A DNA stretch of 64,000 nt from Levilactobacillus zymae (GCF_032190635.1 NZ_JAVLAS010000001.1:1426001-1490000), one strand, 5' to 3'; counted from the stretch's first letter, positions 41,747 to 52,523 are shown. Numbers and translations are program-made. The notes: a model not told the origin generated them from the sequence alone.

Positions 41747-42094
41747 ATGGTATTTCTTGAAAAGATGGGGTGGCGGTACTGGCTCACGGGACTGATGATG
41801 GGCATCGTGTTACCCGCACTGGCCACCTGGCTGAAGATTAGTACGGTCATGCGGTTTGGGGGCCTGTTGTTAGTGATTAATGGTGGGGTTGCCATTGCCG
41901 TGGGACGACTCGTCGCGTTAAAAAAACGGCCGAGATGGTTATTACTCGTCCTACCGGCCCTGTATCTTTTGGGAGCCTATGGTTTCTTACCCGCGTACAC
42001 GCGGTACTTTGCTTTAGTCTACCTGTGTGTATCCTATCTGGCCTACGGGTTAACGGCAACAACGCAAACAGTACAATCAGAATCTAAAAATTAA
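41747..42094 (+). CDS. Unknown four-helix membrane protein
   Basis: 115 aa with about four hydrophobic helices: YWLTGLMMGIVLPALATWL, FGGLLLVINGGVAIAVGRLV, WLLLVLPALYLLGAYGFL and YFALVYLCVSYLAYGL. Not recognised. AAAGGTGGA lies upstream. Starts 80 bases after rsmE and ends 18 bases before rel, so probably cotranscribed with rel. Confidence 0.8.
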   Translation: MVFLEKMGWRYWLTGLMMGIVLPALATWLKISTVMRFGGLLLVINGGVAIAVGRLVALKKRPRWLLLVLPALYLLGAYGFLPAYTRYFALVYLCVSYLAYGLTATTQTVQSESKN

Positions 42095-42111
42095 GGGTGG
42101 TGGCGTCCAAT

Positions 42112-44340
42112 ATGACCAAAGAACGTGTCTGGACGGCTGAAGAAGTAATTGCCAGAGTCGGAAAATATATGAATGCGCAACACGTTGAAATGGTGGTTAG
42201 AGCCTGTCATTTCGCTACGGTGGCGCACCGCGATCAAACACGGCAATCTGGCGAACCCTATATCATGCACCCCATTCAGGTGGCGGGCATCTTGGCCGAC
42301 CTCAATATGGACCCCGAAACCGTTTCGGCGGGTTTTCTGCACGACATTGTGGAAGACACGGGGGTCACGCTAAGTGATGTGCGGGAACTGTTTGGGGACG
42401 ACGTGGCGCTCATCGTGGATGGGGTCACCAAGTTAGGAAAGATTAAATACAAATCCAATAAAGAACAGTTAGCGGAAAATCACCGCAAGCTTTTATTAGC
42501 CATGTCCAAAGACATTCGGGTCATGATTGTGAAGTTAGCCGACCGCTTGCACAACATGCGGACCTTACAACACTTACGGCCGGATAAGCAACGGCGGATT
42601 GCCAATGAGACGTTGGAAATCTATGCACCGTTGGCCGACCGGTTAGGGATTAGTACCATTAAGTGGGAACTAGAAGATATTTCGCTACGGTACTTGAACC
42701 CGCAACAGTATTACCGGATCGTTCATTTAATGAATTCTCGGCGGGATCAACGGGAGCAGTACATTGCGGCGGCCATCAAGGTCATCCAAAGTTCCATCAA
42801 GGACTTGCATTTACACCCCGAAATCTACGGCCGGCCGAAGCACATCTACTCGGTCTACCGGAAAATGAAGGACCAACACAAGCAATTTAGTCAAATCTAT
42901 GACCTGTTAGCGATTCGGGTTATTGTGGATACCATCAAGGACTGTTACGCGGTCTTAGGCGCCATTCACTCGCAGTGGAAACCCATGCCCGGACGGTTCA
43001 AGGACTACATCGCCATGCCAAAGGCTAACATGTACCAATCCTTACACACCACGGTAATTGGTCCTGAAGGTAAGCCGCTCGAGGTACAGATTCGGACTAA
43101 GGAAATGCACGCCGTTGCCGAATACGGGGTTGCGGCTCACTGGGCTTATAAGGAAGGCGTTAAGGACAAGGTTCAGGCCACCAATACCGGCGAAAAGCTG
43201 AACCTCTTCAAGCACATCATTGAACTGCAAGAAGATACCGACGACGCCGCCGACTTCATGGACAGCGTCAAGGGAGAACTTTTCGGCGACCACGTTTACG
43301 CGTTTACGCCCAAGGGCGACGTCCTCGAATTGCCTAAGGGGGCCGGACCGTTGGATATGGCCTACGCCATCCACACGGAGGTCGGCCACCACACGACCGG
43401 GGCCACCATCAACGGGAAAATCGTGCCGTTAAACTACGAGATTAAAAACGGTGATATCGTCGATATTCGCACGTCGAGTAGTTCGGCGGGGCCCAGTCGG
43501 GACTGGTTGAAGCTGGTGTCGACCCGGCGAGCTCGTAACAAGATCAAGCAGTTCTTCCGGCTCCGTGACCGGGAACAAAACATCACCCAAGGTCAAGAAA
43601 TGGTGGAGCGCTTGATTCGCGATGCCGGCTACGATCCTAAAGCCATCATGACCAAGGAAAACGTGGATAAGGTGATCGCTAAGTTGCATTATCAACACGT
43701 CGATGACTTGTTAGCCGCCATCGGGTTTGGCGACCTCCAACCACAAGGGGTGGTCAATCGCTTAACCGACGACGTCCGCCAAGCGGCCGAAGATCAACGC
43801 CGGCGGCAGGAGGAACGCGAAATCCTGGAGGAACACCAATCCATCAAGAACGATTCGGATACCGACAAGAAGGACCGTAAGAAGCAACCGGATGGCGTGG
43901 TCATCGAGGGGGTCGATAACCTGCTCGTGCGGCTGAGTCACTGTTGTGCACCGGTACCTGGTGATCAGATTACCGGGTATATCACTAAGGGTCGTGGGGT
44001 GTCCGTTCACCGGGTGGACTGCCCCAACGTGCGCCACGCTGAAGAAAGTGGCGAACGGATCGTCCCGGTTCGCTGGGGGGATGAGCACGGCGACGGTACG
44101 AACTATCACGCCGACATTGAGGTTCAAGGTTACAACCGTAACGGATTACTAAACGACGTTTTACGGATGATTAATAATTCCACGAAGGATCTAACGTCGA
44201 TCAACGGTAAGGTGGACCATAATAAAATGGTCATCATTGCGGTCAGTCTGGGGATCCGTAACCGGTGGGAATTACAACGAATCGTGGATAACATCAAGAA
44301 TATTCCGGATGTCTACGTGGTTAAGCGGCCGTTCCGCTAG
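42112..44340 (+). CDS. rel: Bifunctional (p)ppGpp synthetase/hydrolase
   Basis: Stringent-response enzyme that makes and degrades (p)ppGpp on stalled ribosomes. 742 aa from the ATG at 42112; GGTGGTGG at 8-10 bases supports it over an in-frame GTG at 42097. HD hydrolase with [15 protein letters not shown] and HDIVEDTG; synthetase with [12 protein letters not shown] and [21 protein letters not shown] domain ([19 protein letters not shown]), zinc-finger-like HCCAPVPGD and a C-terminal ACT domain. Followed after 17 bases by dtd, a frequent pair. Confidence 0.97.
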   Translation: MTKERVWTAEEVIARVGKYMNAQHVEMVVRACHFATVAHRDQTRQSGEPYIMHPIQVAGILADLNMDPETVSAGFLHDIVEDTGVTLSDVRELFGDDVALIVDGVTKLGKIKYKSNKEQLAENHRKLLLAMSKDIRVMIVKLADRLHNMRTLQHLRPDKQRRIANETLEIYAPLADRLGISTIKWELEDISLRYLNPQQYYRIVHLMNSRRDQREQYIAAAIKVIQSSIKDLHLHPEIYGRPKHIYSVYRKMKDQHKQFSQIYDLLAIRVIVDTIKDCYAVLGAIHSQWKPMPGRFKDYIAMPKANMYQSLHTTVIGPEGKPLEVQIRTKEMHAVAEYGVAAHWAYKEGVKDKVQATNTGEKLNLFKHIIELQEDTDDAADFMDSVKGELFGDHVYAFTPKGDVLELPKGAGPLDMAYAIHTEVGHHTTGATINGKIVPLNYEIKNGDIVDIRTSSSSAGPSRDWLKLVSTRRARNKIKQFFRLRDREQNITQGQEMVERLIRDAGYDPKAIMTKENVDKVIAKLHYQHVDDLLAAIGFGDLQPQGVVNRLTDDVRQAAEDQRRRQEEREILEEHQSIKNDSDTDKKDRKKQPDGVVIEGVDNLLVRLSHCCAPVPGDQITGYITKGRGVSVHRVDCPNVRHAEESGERIVPVRWGDEHGDGTNYHADIEVQGYNRNGLLNDVLRMINNSTKDLTSINGKVDHNKMVIIAVSLGIRNRWELQRIVDNIKNIPDVYVVKRPFR

Positions 44341-44357
44341 AAAGGAAATTCAGTCTT

Positions 44358-44801
44358 ATGCGTGTTTTATTACAACGAGTTCAGCAGGCCAGCGTCACGA
44401 TTGATCAAAAAGTTGTGGGGGCCATTGACCAGGGCTATTGCCTGTTAGTGGCGGCCGAGGACAGTGACACCAGTGAGCAGGTCGACTACCTGGTTCATAA
44501 GATTAGCCACCTGCGGGTATTTAGCGATGCTGCAGGGAAAATGAACCTGAGCATTACCGACGTTAACGGAAGCATCTTGTCCGTGTCGCAGTTCACCCTG
44601 TACGCTAATACCAAGAAGGGCAACCGACCGAGCTTCGTTGCGGCCGGTGAGCCGGCACACGCCCAGGCGCTTTACGAGGAGTTTAATCGGAAGCTAGCGG
44701 CGACGGGAATCCCGGTGGCGACCGGGGAATTCGGCGCCGATATGCAGGTCGCACTGGTTAACGACGGGCCATGCACAATCTGGTTTGATACCGATGATTA
44801 A
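44358..44801 (+). CDS. dtd: D-aminoacyl-tRNA deacylase
   Basis: Removes D-amino acids (and Gly) mischarged on tRNA. 147 aa. The active site [17 protein letters not shown] is present. The second motif, normally NxGPVT, reads NDGPCTIW, so Val is replaced by Cys while the Gly-Pro pair is kept. AAAGGAAA lies upstream. Terminator follows. Confidence 0.95.
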   Translation: MRVLLQRVQQASVTIDQKVVGAIDQGYCLLVAAEDSDTSEQVDYLVHKISHLRVFSDAAGKMNLSITDVNGSILSVSQFTLYANTKKGNRPSFVAAGEPAHAQALYEEFNRKLAATGIPVATGEFGADMQVALVNDGPCTIWFDTDD

Positions 44802-44813
44802 TTCAGGAAGCTT

Positions 44814-44845
44814 AGGGGTCGGGAGAAATTTCCCGGCTCTTTTTT
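44814..44845 (+). terminator. Terminator after dtd
   Basis: AGGGGTCGGGA / TCCCGGCTCT with a GAAATT loop and one G-U pair, then TTTTTT. Confidence 0.85.
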
Positions 44846-44859
44846 AGGAGGACAATGGG

Positions 44860-45507
44860 ATGCGTTATCAGCAACTATTTTGGGATTTTGACGGGACGTT
44901 GGTCGACACTTACCCGGGGATGGTGGAGGCCTTCACGACGGCTTTAACTCAGCTGGGGGTCAATGATTTTGAGATCGATCAGTCGGCCATCTACAAGGCC
45001 ATGCGGCAGCACAGTTTAGGAACGGCCCTGCAACAGTTTAGTGCCGAATACACGCTGAACCGTGACAGTCTAAACGAGCGGTATCAGCGGTTGGCGGCAC
45101 CCAAGTTGGCCCAGGCCGTGGCCTTTGCCGGGGCTGCCGAATTGCTCAACACCGTGACCAGTGCGGGAGGGCGAAACTTCTTGCTCACCCATCGCGATGA
45201 ACGGGCACTGGAGCGGTTAGCAGCGTTGGGACTAAGGGATTACTTCAGCGGCGCCGTCACGGCCGCGGATGATTATCCGCGTAAGCCGGACCCCACTAGC
45301 CTAAACGCCCTGTGTCAGCAGTACCAGGTGGACCCGCACACCGCAATCATGATTGGTGACCGGAATTTGGACGTCCAGGCGGGCCACCGTGCGGGGATGG
45401 CGGGTGCGTTGTTCGATCCGGAACACCTGATCGTTGATGAGAGTCAACCGGAAGTTCGGGTCACCCGGTTAGCTGATCTCCAAGACTGGTTGACCAGTGA
45501 AAATTAA
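44860..45507 (+). CDS. HAD-family hydrolase (phosphoglycolate phosphatase-like)
   Basis: 215 aa. HAD motif I FWDFDGTLVDTYPG with the two catalytic aspartates, a helical cap, motif II LLTHRD, motif III RKPDP and motif IV MIGDRNLDVQAG. It belongs to the Gph/YjjG-like subfamily. TAGGAGG precedes the ATG. Substrate not predictable. Confidence 0.9.
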   Translation: MRYQQLFWDFDGTLVDTYPGMVEAFTTALTQLGVNDFEIDQSAIYKAMRQHSLGTALQQFSAEYTLNRDSLNERYQRLAAPKLAQAVAFAGAAELLNTVTSAGGRNFLLTHRDERALERLAALGLRDYFSGAVTAADDYPRKPDPTSLNALCQQYQVDPHTAIMIGDRNLDVQAGHRAGMAGALFDPEHLIVDESQPEVRVTRLADLQDWLTSEN

Positions 45508-45512
45508 TGAAA

Positions 45513-45567
45513 AAAACGCGTTAAACGGCCGTTCCTATTCGTTAGGAACGGCCGTTTAACGCGTTTT
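45513..45567. terminator. Very long bidirectional terminator
   Basis: AAAACGCGTTAAACGGCCG and the following GTTCCTA pair perfectly with TAGGAAC and CGGCCGTTTAACGCGTTTT over about 26 bp with a 5-base loop. It serves the convergent HAD and fructosamine-kinase genes. Confidence 0.95.
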
Positions 45568-45586
45568 AAGTTGGTTCTAGGCATCA

Positions 45587-46426
45587 TTACCCCTGGGCAA
45601 GCAGATTGTCGACAGCCCCGCCGTAAGTCTCACCGAAGAGGTTCAGGTGGGCTAACAGGTAATAGAGTTGGTAATGGGGCAAGCGTTGGGCGTAACCCGC
45701 AGGAAAGGGATAGGCCGCGTTGTACCCCTTGTAGAAGTCTTGGGTAAAGCCGCCAAAAATGGTGGTCATGGCTAGGTCGAACTCGCGGTCCCCGTAGAGG
45801 GTATCCGGGTCAATCAGCGTGGGGGTACCGTCGGTAGTGAACAGGTAGTTGCTCGCCCATAAGTCCCCGTGTAATAGTGCGGGGGTAATCTGACGACCTT
45901 GATTTTCGGCAACAATGTGTTGACGCACGCGGGCGTACCCAGCTGCCCGTTGAGCGTTCCACAGGCCGTGCTGTTGAGCGCGTTGTACCAGCGGATCAAG
46001 GCGTTGCTGGAGATAGAAGGTGGTCCAATCACTTTGCCAGTGATTGTTTTTGGGTAACTTGGCCACCAGATTATCCTGATCGAAACCGAACTGTGGTGCG
46101 GTGACGTGGTGGACGCGCGCCACGGTTTGCCCCAGGTCATACTGACTGCCATGCCCCGTTGCGAGAAATTCTAGGAGCAGGTAGGCGTCACCGTCGATAC
46201 TCCCGGTACCGAAGACTTCGGGAACGTTCGCAGCCTGGCCAAGGGCTTTTAACCCGGCCACCTCGTGCGCGTAGAAACTGGCCGGCGTGTGCGGTTGAAC
46301 TAGCAGAAAGTAGGGCCCCTCGCTGGTTTCTAAGCGATAGGCTTGATTAATATCGCCACCGGAAACGGGGGTGGCAGTCGTGACTTGTGGGACTGGTAAC
46401 TGGGCCAGCCAAGTTGCAGATAACAT
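45587..46426 (-). CDS. Fructosamine kinase family protein
   Basis: 279 aa from the ATG at 46426 (the GTG at 46435 is too near GAAG to fit). Kinase-like fold with a phosphotransferase core: TPVSGGDINQAYRLETS at the N terminus, LLEFLATGHGSQYDLG, HGDLWASNYLF (catalytic Asp) and LIDPDTLYGDREFDLAM. The family phosphorylates ketosamines on glycated proteins or amino acids (deglycation). Follows the amidase gene on the minus strand after a 20-base gap. Confidence 0.9.
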   Translation of the reverse strand: MLSATWLAQLPVPQVTTATPVSGGDINQAYRLETSEGPYFLLVQPHTPASFYAHEVAGLKALGQAANVPEVFGTGSIDGDAYLLLEFLATGHGSQYDLGQTVARVHHVTAPQFGFDQDNLVAKLPKNNHWQSDWTTFYLQQRLDPLVQRAQQHGLWNAQRAAGYARVRQHIVAENQGRQITPALLHGDLWASNYLFTTDGTPTLIDPDTLYGDREFDLAMTTIFGGFTQDFYKGYNAAYPFPAGYAQRLPHYQLYYLLAHLNLFGETYGGAVDNLLAQG

Positions 46427-46445
46427 CAAAATCACACTTCTTTCT

Positions 46446-47297
46446 TTAATGTTGCGTTTGAAAATAGTGGGTCAAGCCTCGGACCACGCGGTTCGCCACG
46501 GCTTGTTGATAGACGGCACTGTGGATGTCGTTAAAGTCCTTCTTGGTATTGATGTAGCCCATTTCAAGGAGGAGGGCCGGCCGACTATTATCGCGAATGA
46601 CCTCGAAATTCCCGAAACGAATGCCCCGGTTGATTAACGGCAAGTCATTCATTTCACCGTTGATGGCTTGAGCCAACGCGTAGGAGGAACGTCGGTGATA
46701 GTAGTAGGTGGTGGTTCCCGAGGCGAGATTATCCGTGGGGGAGGAATCAAAATGAAAGCTGATGAAGGCGTTGGCCTGATGATCGTTGGCTAGTGCCGGC
46801 CGGTCGGCGAGACTGACCGTGGCATCCGTCGAGCGGGTCATGATGACGTGAGCCCCCTTGGCGCGTAAAGCCTTGGCGACACGTTGGGCCAGTTCAAGGG
46901 TGTAGGTCTTTTCGTCGTGCTTCTGGTCGATCGAAAGGGCCCCCGAATCGCTACCACCGTGGCCCGGATCCAAAACGATGGTGGCCTCCGCTAAATTCGT
47001 GACGGTTTTAAGGTGGCCGGGATGGTCCACTAACCAGCTGGCGACCCAGCCAAAGTGATTTTGACTATCGCGGACGTGATACCAGTTGTTCTTTTCGTTT
47101 AAGATCGTTAAGCGACTGTTCTTTTTCACCTTATGGGTCACGGTATAATTGAGCCCCGGTCCTTGGCGTAAGTTCAGATTGCTAACGGTTGCGGTAACGG
47201 CGTTGCGTTGCGTGAAGGTCCAGAGCAGACCCCCGGCAATCAGAAGGATAATGAGACCAGCCACCAGACCGGTCCAGTTCTTGGGTTTAAGCTGCAT
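46446..47297 (-). CDS. N-acetylmuramoyl-L-alanine amidase with SH3 domain
   Basis: Cell-wall hydrolase, 283 aa. ATG at 47297 with AAGGAG upstream. N-terminal membrane anchor (LVAGLIILLIAGGLLWTF), bacterial SH3 domain (LNLRQGPGLNYTVTHKV to HFGWVASWLV), then Amidase_3: IVLDPGHGGSDSGA with zinc ligands, then SFHFDSSPT, and LLEMGYINTKKD. Likely cuts peptide side chains from peptidoglycan outside the cell. Confidence 0.95.
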   Translation of the reverse strand: MQLKPKNWTGLVAGLIILLIAGGLLWTFTQRNAVTATVSNLNLRQGPGLNYTVTHKVKKNSRLTILNEKNNWYHVRDSQNHFGWVASWLVDHPGHLKTVTNLAEATIVLDPGHGGSDSGALSIDQKHDEKTYTLELAQRVAKALRAKGAHVIMTRSTDATVSLADRPALANDHQANAFISFHFDSSPTDNLASGTTTYYYHRRSSYALAQAINGEMNDLPLINRGIRFGNFEVIRDNSRPALLLEMGYINTKKDFNDIHSAVYQQAVANRVVRGLTHYFQTQH

Positions 47298-47327
47298 GGG
47301 CGTTACTCCTTGTGTCAAATTGGGTCA

Positions 47328-47356
47328 ATTATACCACGTTGGGTGGCCCCGGAGAA
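47328..47356 (-). promoter_or_regulatory. Amidase promoter
   Basis: Minus strand: TTCTCC, 17-base spacer, perfect TATAAT at 47328-47333, just upstream of the amidase ribosome binding site. Confidence 0.55.
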
Positions 47357-47371
47357 CTTCCGGGCGAGTCC

Positions 47372-47400
47372 TTGACTTTTGTTAAGCGATTCAGTATTCT
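47372..47400 (+). promoter_or_regulatory. hisS-aspS promoter
   Basis: -35 TTGACT, 17-base spacer, -10 TATTCT, followed by the T-box leader. Confidence 0.8.
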
Positions 47401-47406
47401 AAAGAG

Positions 47407-47623
47407 GACTATTATATAGAAGCCAATGAGAAAGAACAGTAACTAAATACCCGTTTTTAGAGAGGTCGTGTAGCTGGGAGCGGCTAACTCGGTATTGGTG
47501 AAGACACTTTTGAGGCTAATGACGTTCATCGTCATTCGTTTGCAACGTTATCCTGCTGAGAAAAATAAAAGGTGGTACCGTGCATACCTGCGCCCTTGTC
47601 AATTGACAGGGGCGTTTTTTATT
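47407..47623 (+). promoter_or_regulatory. T-box riboswitch of the hisS-aspS operon
   Basis: Senses uncharged tRNA and lets transcription continue when it is scarce. Upper stem I is AATACCCG / CGGTATT, with the AG-bulge region GAGCGGCTAA between. The specifier loop reads GAA-GAC-A followed by CTTTT, giving codon GAC (Asp) at 47503-47505; the overlapping CAC (His) is at 47505-47507. The T-box proper is AAGGTGGTACCG (47569-47580). The terminator CGCCCTTGTC / GACAGGGGCG with an AATT loop and T run is at 47591-47623. The variable T-box base is U, which can wobble with G73 of tRNA-Asp but not pair with C73 of tRNA-His, so Asp control is more likely. Confidence 0.93.
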
Positions 47624-47653
47624 TTGCAGCGGTAGAGGAAGGGAAGACTGTTT

Positions 47654-48949
47654 ATGCGCTACCAACGACCTAAAGGCACGGCGGACATCTTACCAGGTAC
47701 GTCTGAAACCTGGCAGTTCGTGGAACAAACGGCGCGGGAGTTATTCGCCCGTTACCGGTTCGACGAGATCCGCACGCCGATGTTTGAAAACTTCGAGGTA
47801 TTCTCCCGCACATCTGGGGATACTTCCGATATTGTCACCAAAGAAATGTACGATTTCAAGGATAAGGGTGATCGGCACCTTTCCTTGCGGCCAGAAGGCA
47901 CGGCCGGAGTGGTTCGGGCCTTCGTCGAAAACAAGTTGTACGGTCCGGAAACGCAAAAGCCGTACAAGGTCTACTACATGGGTCCGATGTTTCGGTACGA
48001 ACGGCCCCAATCCGGCCGGCAACGGGAATTTCACCAGATCGGGGTGGAAGCCTTCGGTAGCAACGCCCCCGAATTAGACGTCGAAGTCATTGCACTGGGG
48101 ATGAACCTGCTCAGTAAGTTAGGCTTAAAGCACCTGCGTTTGGCCCTCAATACGTTGGGCGACCAAGAGACGCGGGCGGCTTACCGGCAAGCGCTGATTG
48201 ATTTTTTGGAACCCCACTTTGATGAATTAAGCGACGATTCCAAGGTGCGGTTACACAAGAACCCGCTGCGGGTCTTAGATAGCAAAGACGCCCACGACCA
48301 AGAAATCGTGGCCGATGCACCGTCAATCTTAGACTTCTTGACGCCCGACGCCACGACCCACTTTAACCAGGTCAAGGCCAGCTTAGACGCCTTAGGCATT
48401 GATTACGACGTCGATGCCACCATGGTACGGGGGTTGGATTACTACAACCACACGATCTTTGAGATTATGGCCGATTCACCGGCACTGGGCGAAGGCTACA
48501 CCACGGTGTTAGCCGGGGGTCGTTACAACGGCCTGGTCGCAGAACTCGGCGGTCCCGAGATGCCCGGTGTGGGCTTCGGGATGGGCGTAGAACGGTTGGT
48601 CCTGTTGATGCAGGCCGAACAAGTTCCCGTGCCGAACGATCACCCGTTAGACGTTTACGTCGTGGGAATCGGGGACGACACCTCGATCGAAACGCTAAAG
48701 CTGGTTCAGGCCATCCGACGCGCCGGCTTAACGGCCGATCGCGATTACCTGGGGCGTAAGCCGAAGGCCCAGTTCAAGACGGCTAACCGCTTAGACGCCC
48801 GCTACACGTTGACCATTGGGGACCAGGAACTGGCCAATCAAACGGCCAACCTCAAGGCCATGGCGACGGGTGAAGAGGTCAGTGTGCCGTTAGCTGACAT
48901 TTATCAGGATTTCCAAGCTGTGGTGGCGCAGAAGTTCACCACAAAATAA
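47654..48949 (+). CDS. hisS: Histidyl-tRNA synthetase
   Basis: Class II synthetase for tRNA-His. 431 aa. Motif 1 region [17 protein letters not shown], motif 2 [20 protein letters not shown], the histidine-binding [14 protein letters not shown], and motif 3 with [12 protein letters not shown] and [10 protein letters not shown]-terminal anticodon domain from about residue 330. ATG preceded by GAGGAAGGGAAG. First gene of the T-box operon. Confidence 0.97.
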   Translation: MRYQRPKGTADILPGTSETWQFVEQTARELFARYRFDEIRTPMFENFEVFSRTSGDTSDIVTKEMYDFKDKGDRHLSLRPEGTAGVVRAFVENKLYGPETQKPYKVYYMGPMFRYERPQSGRQREFHQIGVEAFGSNAPELDVEVIALGMNLLSKLGLKHLRLALNTLGDQETRAAYRQALIDFLEPHFDELSDDSKVRLHKNPLRVLDSKDAHDQEIVADAPSILDFLTPDATTHFNQVKASLDALGIDYDVDATMVRGLDYYNHTIFEIMADSPALGEGYTTVLAGGRYNGLVAELGGPEMPGVGFGMGVERLVLLMQAEQVPVPNDHPLDVYVVGIGDDTSIETLKLVQAIRRAGLTADRDYLGRKPKAQFKTANRLDARYTLTIGDQELANQTANLKAMATGEEVSVPLADIYQDFQAVVAQKFTTK

Positions 48950-48964
48950 GAGGGGATAGGTTAG

Positions 48965-50770
48965 ATGGAAAAGAATTTGAAACGCACCACGTACGCCGGC
49001 TTAGTCGACGAACAATATCTCGACCAAACCGTTGTGTTAAAGGGTTGGGTGCAAAAGCGCCGGGACCTCGGGGGCTTGATCTTCGTTGATTTGCGTGACC
49101 GCGAAGGGTTAGTGCAACTGGTTTTTAGTGAAGAATACAGCCAAGATGCCTTAGCCGTGGCGGAACAACTCCGCAGCGAATACGTCATTGAAATCCAAGG
49201 AAAAGTCGTTGCTCGGGTTGCTAAGGAAATTAACCCCGACATGCGGACTGGGAAGGTCGAAGTCCGGGTCACGGGCATCAACCTGTTGAACAAGGCCAAG
49301 ACGCCACCGTTCGATATTAAAGATGGTATCACGGCTTCCGACGACCTGCGGTTACAGTACCGTTACCTCGACTTACGCCGGCCGGAAATGCAACGCGGGA
49401 TCATGTTGCGTAACCGGATCGTCCAATCCGTGCACAGCTACTTCGACAACAACGGGTTCGTGGATATCGAAACGCCGGATCTGACCAAGTCCACCCCAGA
49501 AGGGGCCCGCGATTACCTGGTCCCTTCACGGATCTACCACGGCCACTTCTACGCGTTACCCCAGTCGCCGCAACTGTTTAAGCAGTTGCTGATGGGGGCC
49601 GGCTTCGACCGGTACTACCAAATCGCGCGTTGTTTCCGGGATGAAGACTTGCGGGGCGACCGGCAACCAGAATTCACCCAGATCGACTTGGAAACGTCCT
49701 TCTTGACGGCTGAAGAGATCCAAGACATTACCGAAGGCTTAATCGCTAAGGTCATGAAGGATACCTTAAACGTCGACGTGCCGTTACCATTTCCACGCAT
49801 GGACTGGGACGACTCCATGGCCCGTTTCGGGACCGACCAACCAGACGTGCGGTTCGGCATGGAATTAAAGGATTTGTCGGCGATTATGAAGGAGACCGAC
49901 TTCAAGGTCTTCTCCGGTGCCGTGGCGAACGGCGGGCAAGTCAAGGCCATCGCCGTACCTGGTGGGGCCGACCTGTACAGTCGTAAGGACCTTGACAAGT
50001 ACGCTAAGTACATCGAACGGTTTGGGGCCAAGGGCTTAGCCTGGATGAAGGTTACCGACGACGGCTTTAGCGGCCCGATCGCCAAGTTCTTCAAGGAAGG
50101 CGACTACTTCGACCAGATCACCAAGGCCACCGGCGCCAAGACCGGCGACCTGCTGCTGTTTGCGGCCGACTCCAAGCGCGTGGTGGCCCAGACGTTGGGT
50201 TACCTGCGGGTAGCCATTGCCAAGGAACAGGACATGATTGATCAGAACAAGTGGGCCTTCTTGTGGATTGTTAACTGGCCACTGTTCGATTACGACGTGG
50301 ACTTGAAGCGTTGGGTTCCCGCCCATCACCCGTTCACCATGCCAGCCGAAGGCGATGCGCACTACTTGAACGACGGCGAAGACCCACACAAGGCCTACGC
50401 GCAGAGTTACGACATCATCTTAAACGGGTTGGAACTCGGGGGCGGCTCCATCCGGATCCACACCCGTGAGCTGCAAATGAAGATGCTTAAGGCCTTGGGC
50501 TTCACGCCAGAACGGGCCGAAAAGCAATTTGGCTTCCTGTTGAAGGCCTTAGATTACGGGTTCCCGCCTCACGGTGGTCTGGCTATCGGGCTCGACCGGT
50601 TTGCCCGCTTGCTGGCCAAGCGCGACAACATTCGTGACGTGATTGCCTTCCCGAAGAACTCGAAGGCCACGGAACCGATGACCCAAGCGCCAAGTACCGT
50701 TGCGCAAAAACAATTGGACGACTTGGACTTAGCGGTCACCGAACTCGACGACGACCCAGCCAAAAAATAA
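48965..50770 (+). CDS. aspS: Aspartyl-tRNA synthetase
   Basis: Class II synthetase, bacterial type, 601 aa. N-terminal OB fold ([18 protein letters not shown]), motif 2 with [19 protein letters not shown] and EFTQIDLE, a GAD insert between about residues 290 and 410, and motif 3 [16 protein letters not shown]. Starts 16 bases after hisS with AGAGGGGA upstream. Confidence 0.97.
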   Translation: MEKNLKRTTYAGLVDEQYLDQTVVLKGWVQKRRDLGGLIFVDLRDREGLVQLVFSEEYSQDALAVAEQLRSEYVIEIQGKVVARVAKEINPDMRTGKVEVRVTGINLLNKAKTPPFDIKDGITASDDLRLQYRYLDLRRPEMQRGIMLRNRIVQSVHSYFDNNGFVDIETPDLTKSTPEGARDYLVPSRIYHGHFYALPQSPQLFKQLLMGAGFDRYYQIARCFRDEDLRGDRQPEFTQIDLETSFLTAEEIQDITEGLIAKVMKDTLNVDVPLPFPRMDWDDSMARFGTDQPDVRFGMELKDLSAIMKETDFKVFSGAVANGGQVKAIAVPGGADLYSRKDLDKYAKYIERFGAKGLAWMKVTDDGFSGPIAKFFKEGDYFDQITKATGAKTGDLLLFAADSKRVVAQTLGYLRVAIAKEQDMIDQNKWAFLWIVNWPLFDYDVDLKRWVPAHHPFTMPAEGDAHYLNDGEDPHKAYAQSYDIILNGLELGGGSIRIHTRELQMKMLKALGFTPERAEKQFGFLLKALDYGFPPHGGLAIGLDRFARLLAKRDNIRDVIAFPKNSKATEPMTQAPSTVAQKQLDDLDLAVTELDDDPAKK

Positions 50771-50800
50771 CGACAGTTTGCTGAAATAGCGTTGTCATGG

Positions 50801-50832
50801 AGGAATCGTTCCTAACCGAGCGGTTCCTTTTT
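50801..50832 (+). terminator. Terminator after aspS
   Basis: AGGAATCGTTC / GAGCGGTTCCT with two G-U pairs and a CTAACC loop, then TTTTT. Confidence 0.8.
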
Positions 50833-50929
50833 GGCGTCCAGGCTTGAAGTTTGTGGTCGAAAGTCGTTTAATTAAAATTAAATGAGAATTACTAGACGGC
50901 GGCAATGACGCCAGAAAGTGGGGATTTGA

Positions 50930-51463
50930 ATGACTATAGAAACCGCAACGTTTGCCGGAGGCTGTTTTTGGTGCATGGTGCAACCGTTTGAAGAGCACCC
51001 GGGAATTCAGAAGGTTTTATCGGGTTACACTGGGGGGACCGTGCCCAATCCGACCTATGAGCAGGTTAAGGCGCACACCACCGGACACACCGAGGCCGTG
51101 AAAATTTGGTTTGATCCGGCGGTGGTGACCTATGCGCAGCTGGTCGAACTTTACTGGCAACAGACCGATCCTACCGATGCAGGTGGGCAATTTCAGGACC
51201 GTGGGGACAACTATCGACCGGTAATTTTCGTCGACGGGCCCGCCCAACGCCAAATTGCCGAGGCCTCAAAGCGCGCGCTGCAGGAAAAAGAACAGTTTGA
51301 CCGGCCAATCGTCACGCAGATTCAACCGGTGCAACCGTTTTACCCAGCTGAGGAACGGCATCAGCAATTCTATAAGAAAAATCCACGACGGATGGCCGAG
51401 CAGGAAGCAGGCGGCCGGGCTGCTTTTGTGGCGCAACATTGGACTAAGGAAACTAATCATTAG
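50930..51463 (+). CDS. msrA: Peptide methionine sulfoxide reductase MsrA
   Basis: Repairs S-methionine sulfoxide in proteins. 177 aa. Catalytic motif [15 protein letters not shown] at the N terminus with the nucleophilic Cys, then [16 protein letters not shown] and the Asp/Tyr region [23 protein letters not shown]. No MsrB domain or gene is adjacent. Single gene. Confidence 0.96.
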   Translation: MTIETATFAGGCFWCMVQPFEEHPGIQKVLSGYTGGTVPNPTYEQVKAHTTGHTEAVKIWFDPAVVTYAQLVELYWQQTDPTDAGGQFQDRGDNYRPVIFVDGPAQRQIAEASKRALQEKEQFDRPIVTQIQPVQPFYPAEERHQQFYKKNPRRMAEQEAGGRAAFVAQHWTKETNH

Positions 51464-51512
51464 AACCACCTAAAAGATGGTGAATTCCGTGGTCGCTGTG
51501 GCCGATAAATGC

Positions 51513-51518
51513 TATACT
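51513..51518 (+). promoter_or_regulatory. -10 box of the YitT gene
   Basis: TATACT preceded by TGC (extended -10); no good -35 box. 45 bases before the gene. Confidence 0.45.
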
Positions 51519-51562
51519 AAGCGAGCGCTATAGCAATGAAAAGTGAGGTCAGATTTTAAATC

Positions 51563-52438
51563 ATGGATGATGTGCAGCAGCTTTTTAAACGGCATACCTA
51601 TACAGCCAAGTTTTCCGTCGCCTTTTTTTACGGGATTCTGGTGTCAATTGCGGTGAACTTTTTCTGGACGCCCGGACATATTTACTCGTCTGGGGCCACC
51701 GGGTTGGCACAGCTGATTAATACGTTGACAGGACGGTACGCGCCGTTTCAAGTGACGACGGCCCTGGGGCTGTTTCTGATCAACGTGCCCTTGTTCGTGT
51801 TGGCCTGGAAACAAATTGGCAAATCCTTTACCGTTTTTACCTTTATCTGTGTCCTGTTTGCCTCGGTAATGATTCGGGTGATTCAGCCCGTCCATCTGAC
51901 GACTGATCCCATTATCTGTGCGATTTTCGGGGGGGCGGTCAACGGATACGGTACCGGATTTGCGTTGAAGAACAGCATTTCGACCGGGGGCTTAGATATC
52001 ATCGGCATCGTGGTGCGGCGCAAGACCGGTCGCAGCATGGGGTCGATCAACATGGCCTTCAATAGTCTGATTGTCATCAGTGCCGGGTTCGTTTACGGTT
52101 GGCCGTATGCGTTTTACTCCGCGTTAGGCCTCTTCGTGAACGCCAAGGTCATCGACATGACTTTTACCCGGCAACAGCGGATGCAGGTGATGGTGATCAC
52201 CAGTCGGCCCAAGACCGTCATCGATAGTATTCAAAACCATATGCGCCGGGGAATCACCATCGTGCACGGTGCCGAAGGGGCGTACCATCACGATGAAAAG
52301 ACGATTTTATTTACCGTGATTACGCGCTACGAAATGGATACGCTAGAGGTGGCCATGGACGAGGCCGATCCCAAGGCCTTCGTCAGCATTTCCGATACCG
52401 TCAAGGTGCTGGGGCACTTCTACGAACCGAAGTGGTAA
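51563..52438 (+). CDS. YitT family membrane protein
   Basis: 291 aa. N-terminal five to six hydrophobic helices (FSVAFFYGILVSIAVNFFW; TALGLFLINVPLFVLAW; FTFICVLFASVMIRVI) with the family motif FALKNSISTGGLDIIG, then a soluble C-terminal DUF2179 domain (MVITSRPKTVIDSIQNHM to the end). Function of the family is unknown; transport is often assumed. Confidence 0.92.
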   Translation: MDDVQQLFKRHTYTAKFSVAFFYGILVSIAVNFFWTPGHIYSSGATGLAQLINTLTGRYAPFQVTTALGLFLINVPLFVLAWKQIGKSFTVFTFICVLFASVMIRVIQPVHLTTDPIICAIFGGAVNGYGTGFALKNSISTGGLDIIGIVVRRKTGRSMGSINMAFNSLIVISAGFVYGWPYAFYSALGLFVNAKVIDMTFTRQQRMQVMVITSRPKTVIDSIQNHMRRGITIVHGAEGAYHHDEKTILFTVITRYEMDTLEVAMDEADPKAFVSISDTVKVLGHFYEPKW

Positions 52439-52442
52439 AGTG

Positions 52443-52476
52443 ACAGCGAGACCGGCGACGGCTCGCTGTTTTTTCG
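52443..52476 (+). terminator. Terminator after the YitT gene
   Basis: ACAGCGAG / CTCGCTGT with a long ACCGGCGACGG loop, then six T residues. Confidence 0.85.
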
Positions 52477-52523
52477 GGGTTTCTTAAAGCTTCCTAAATT
52501 TCTCTAGGTTCTGGGGGGGAATG

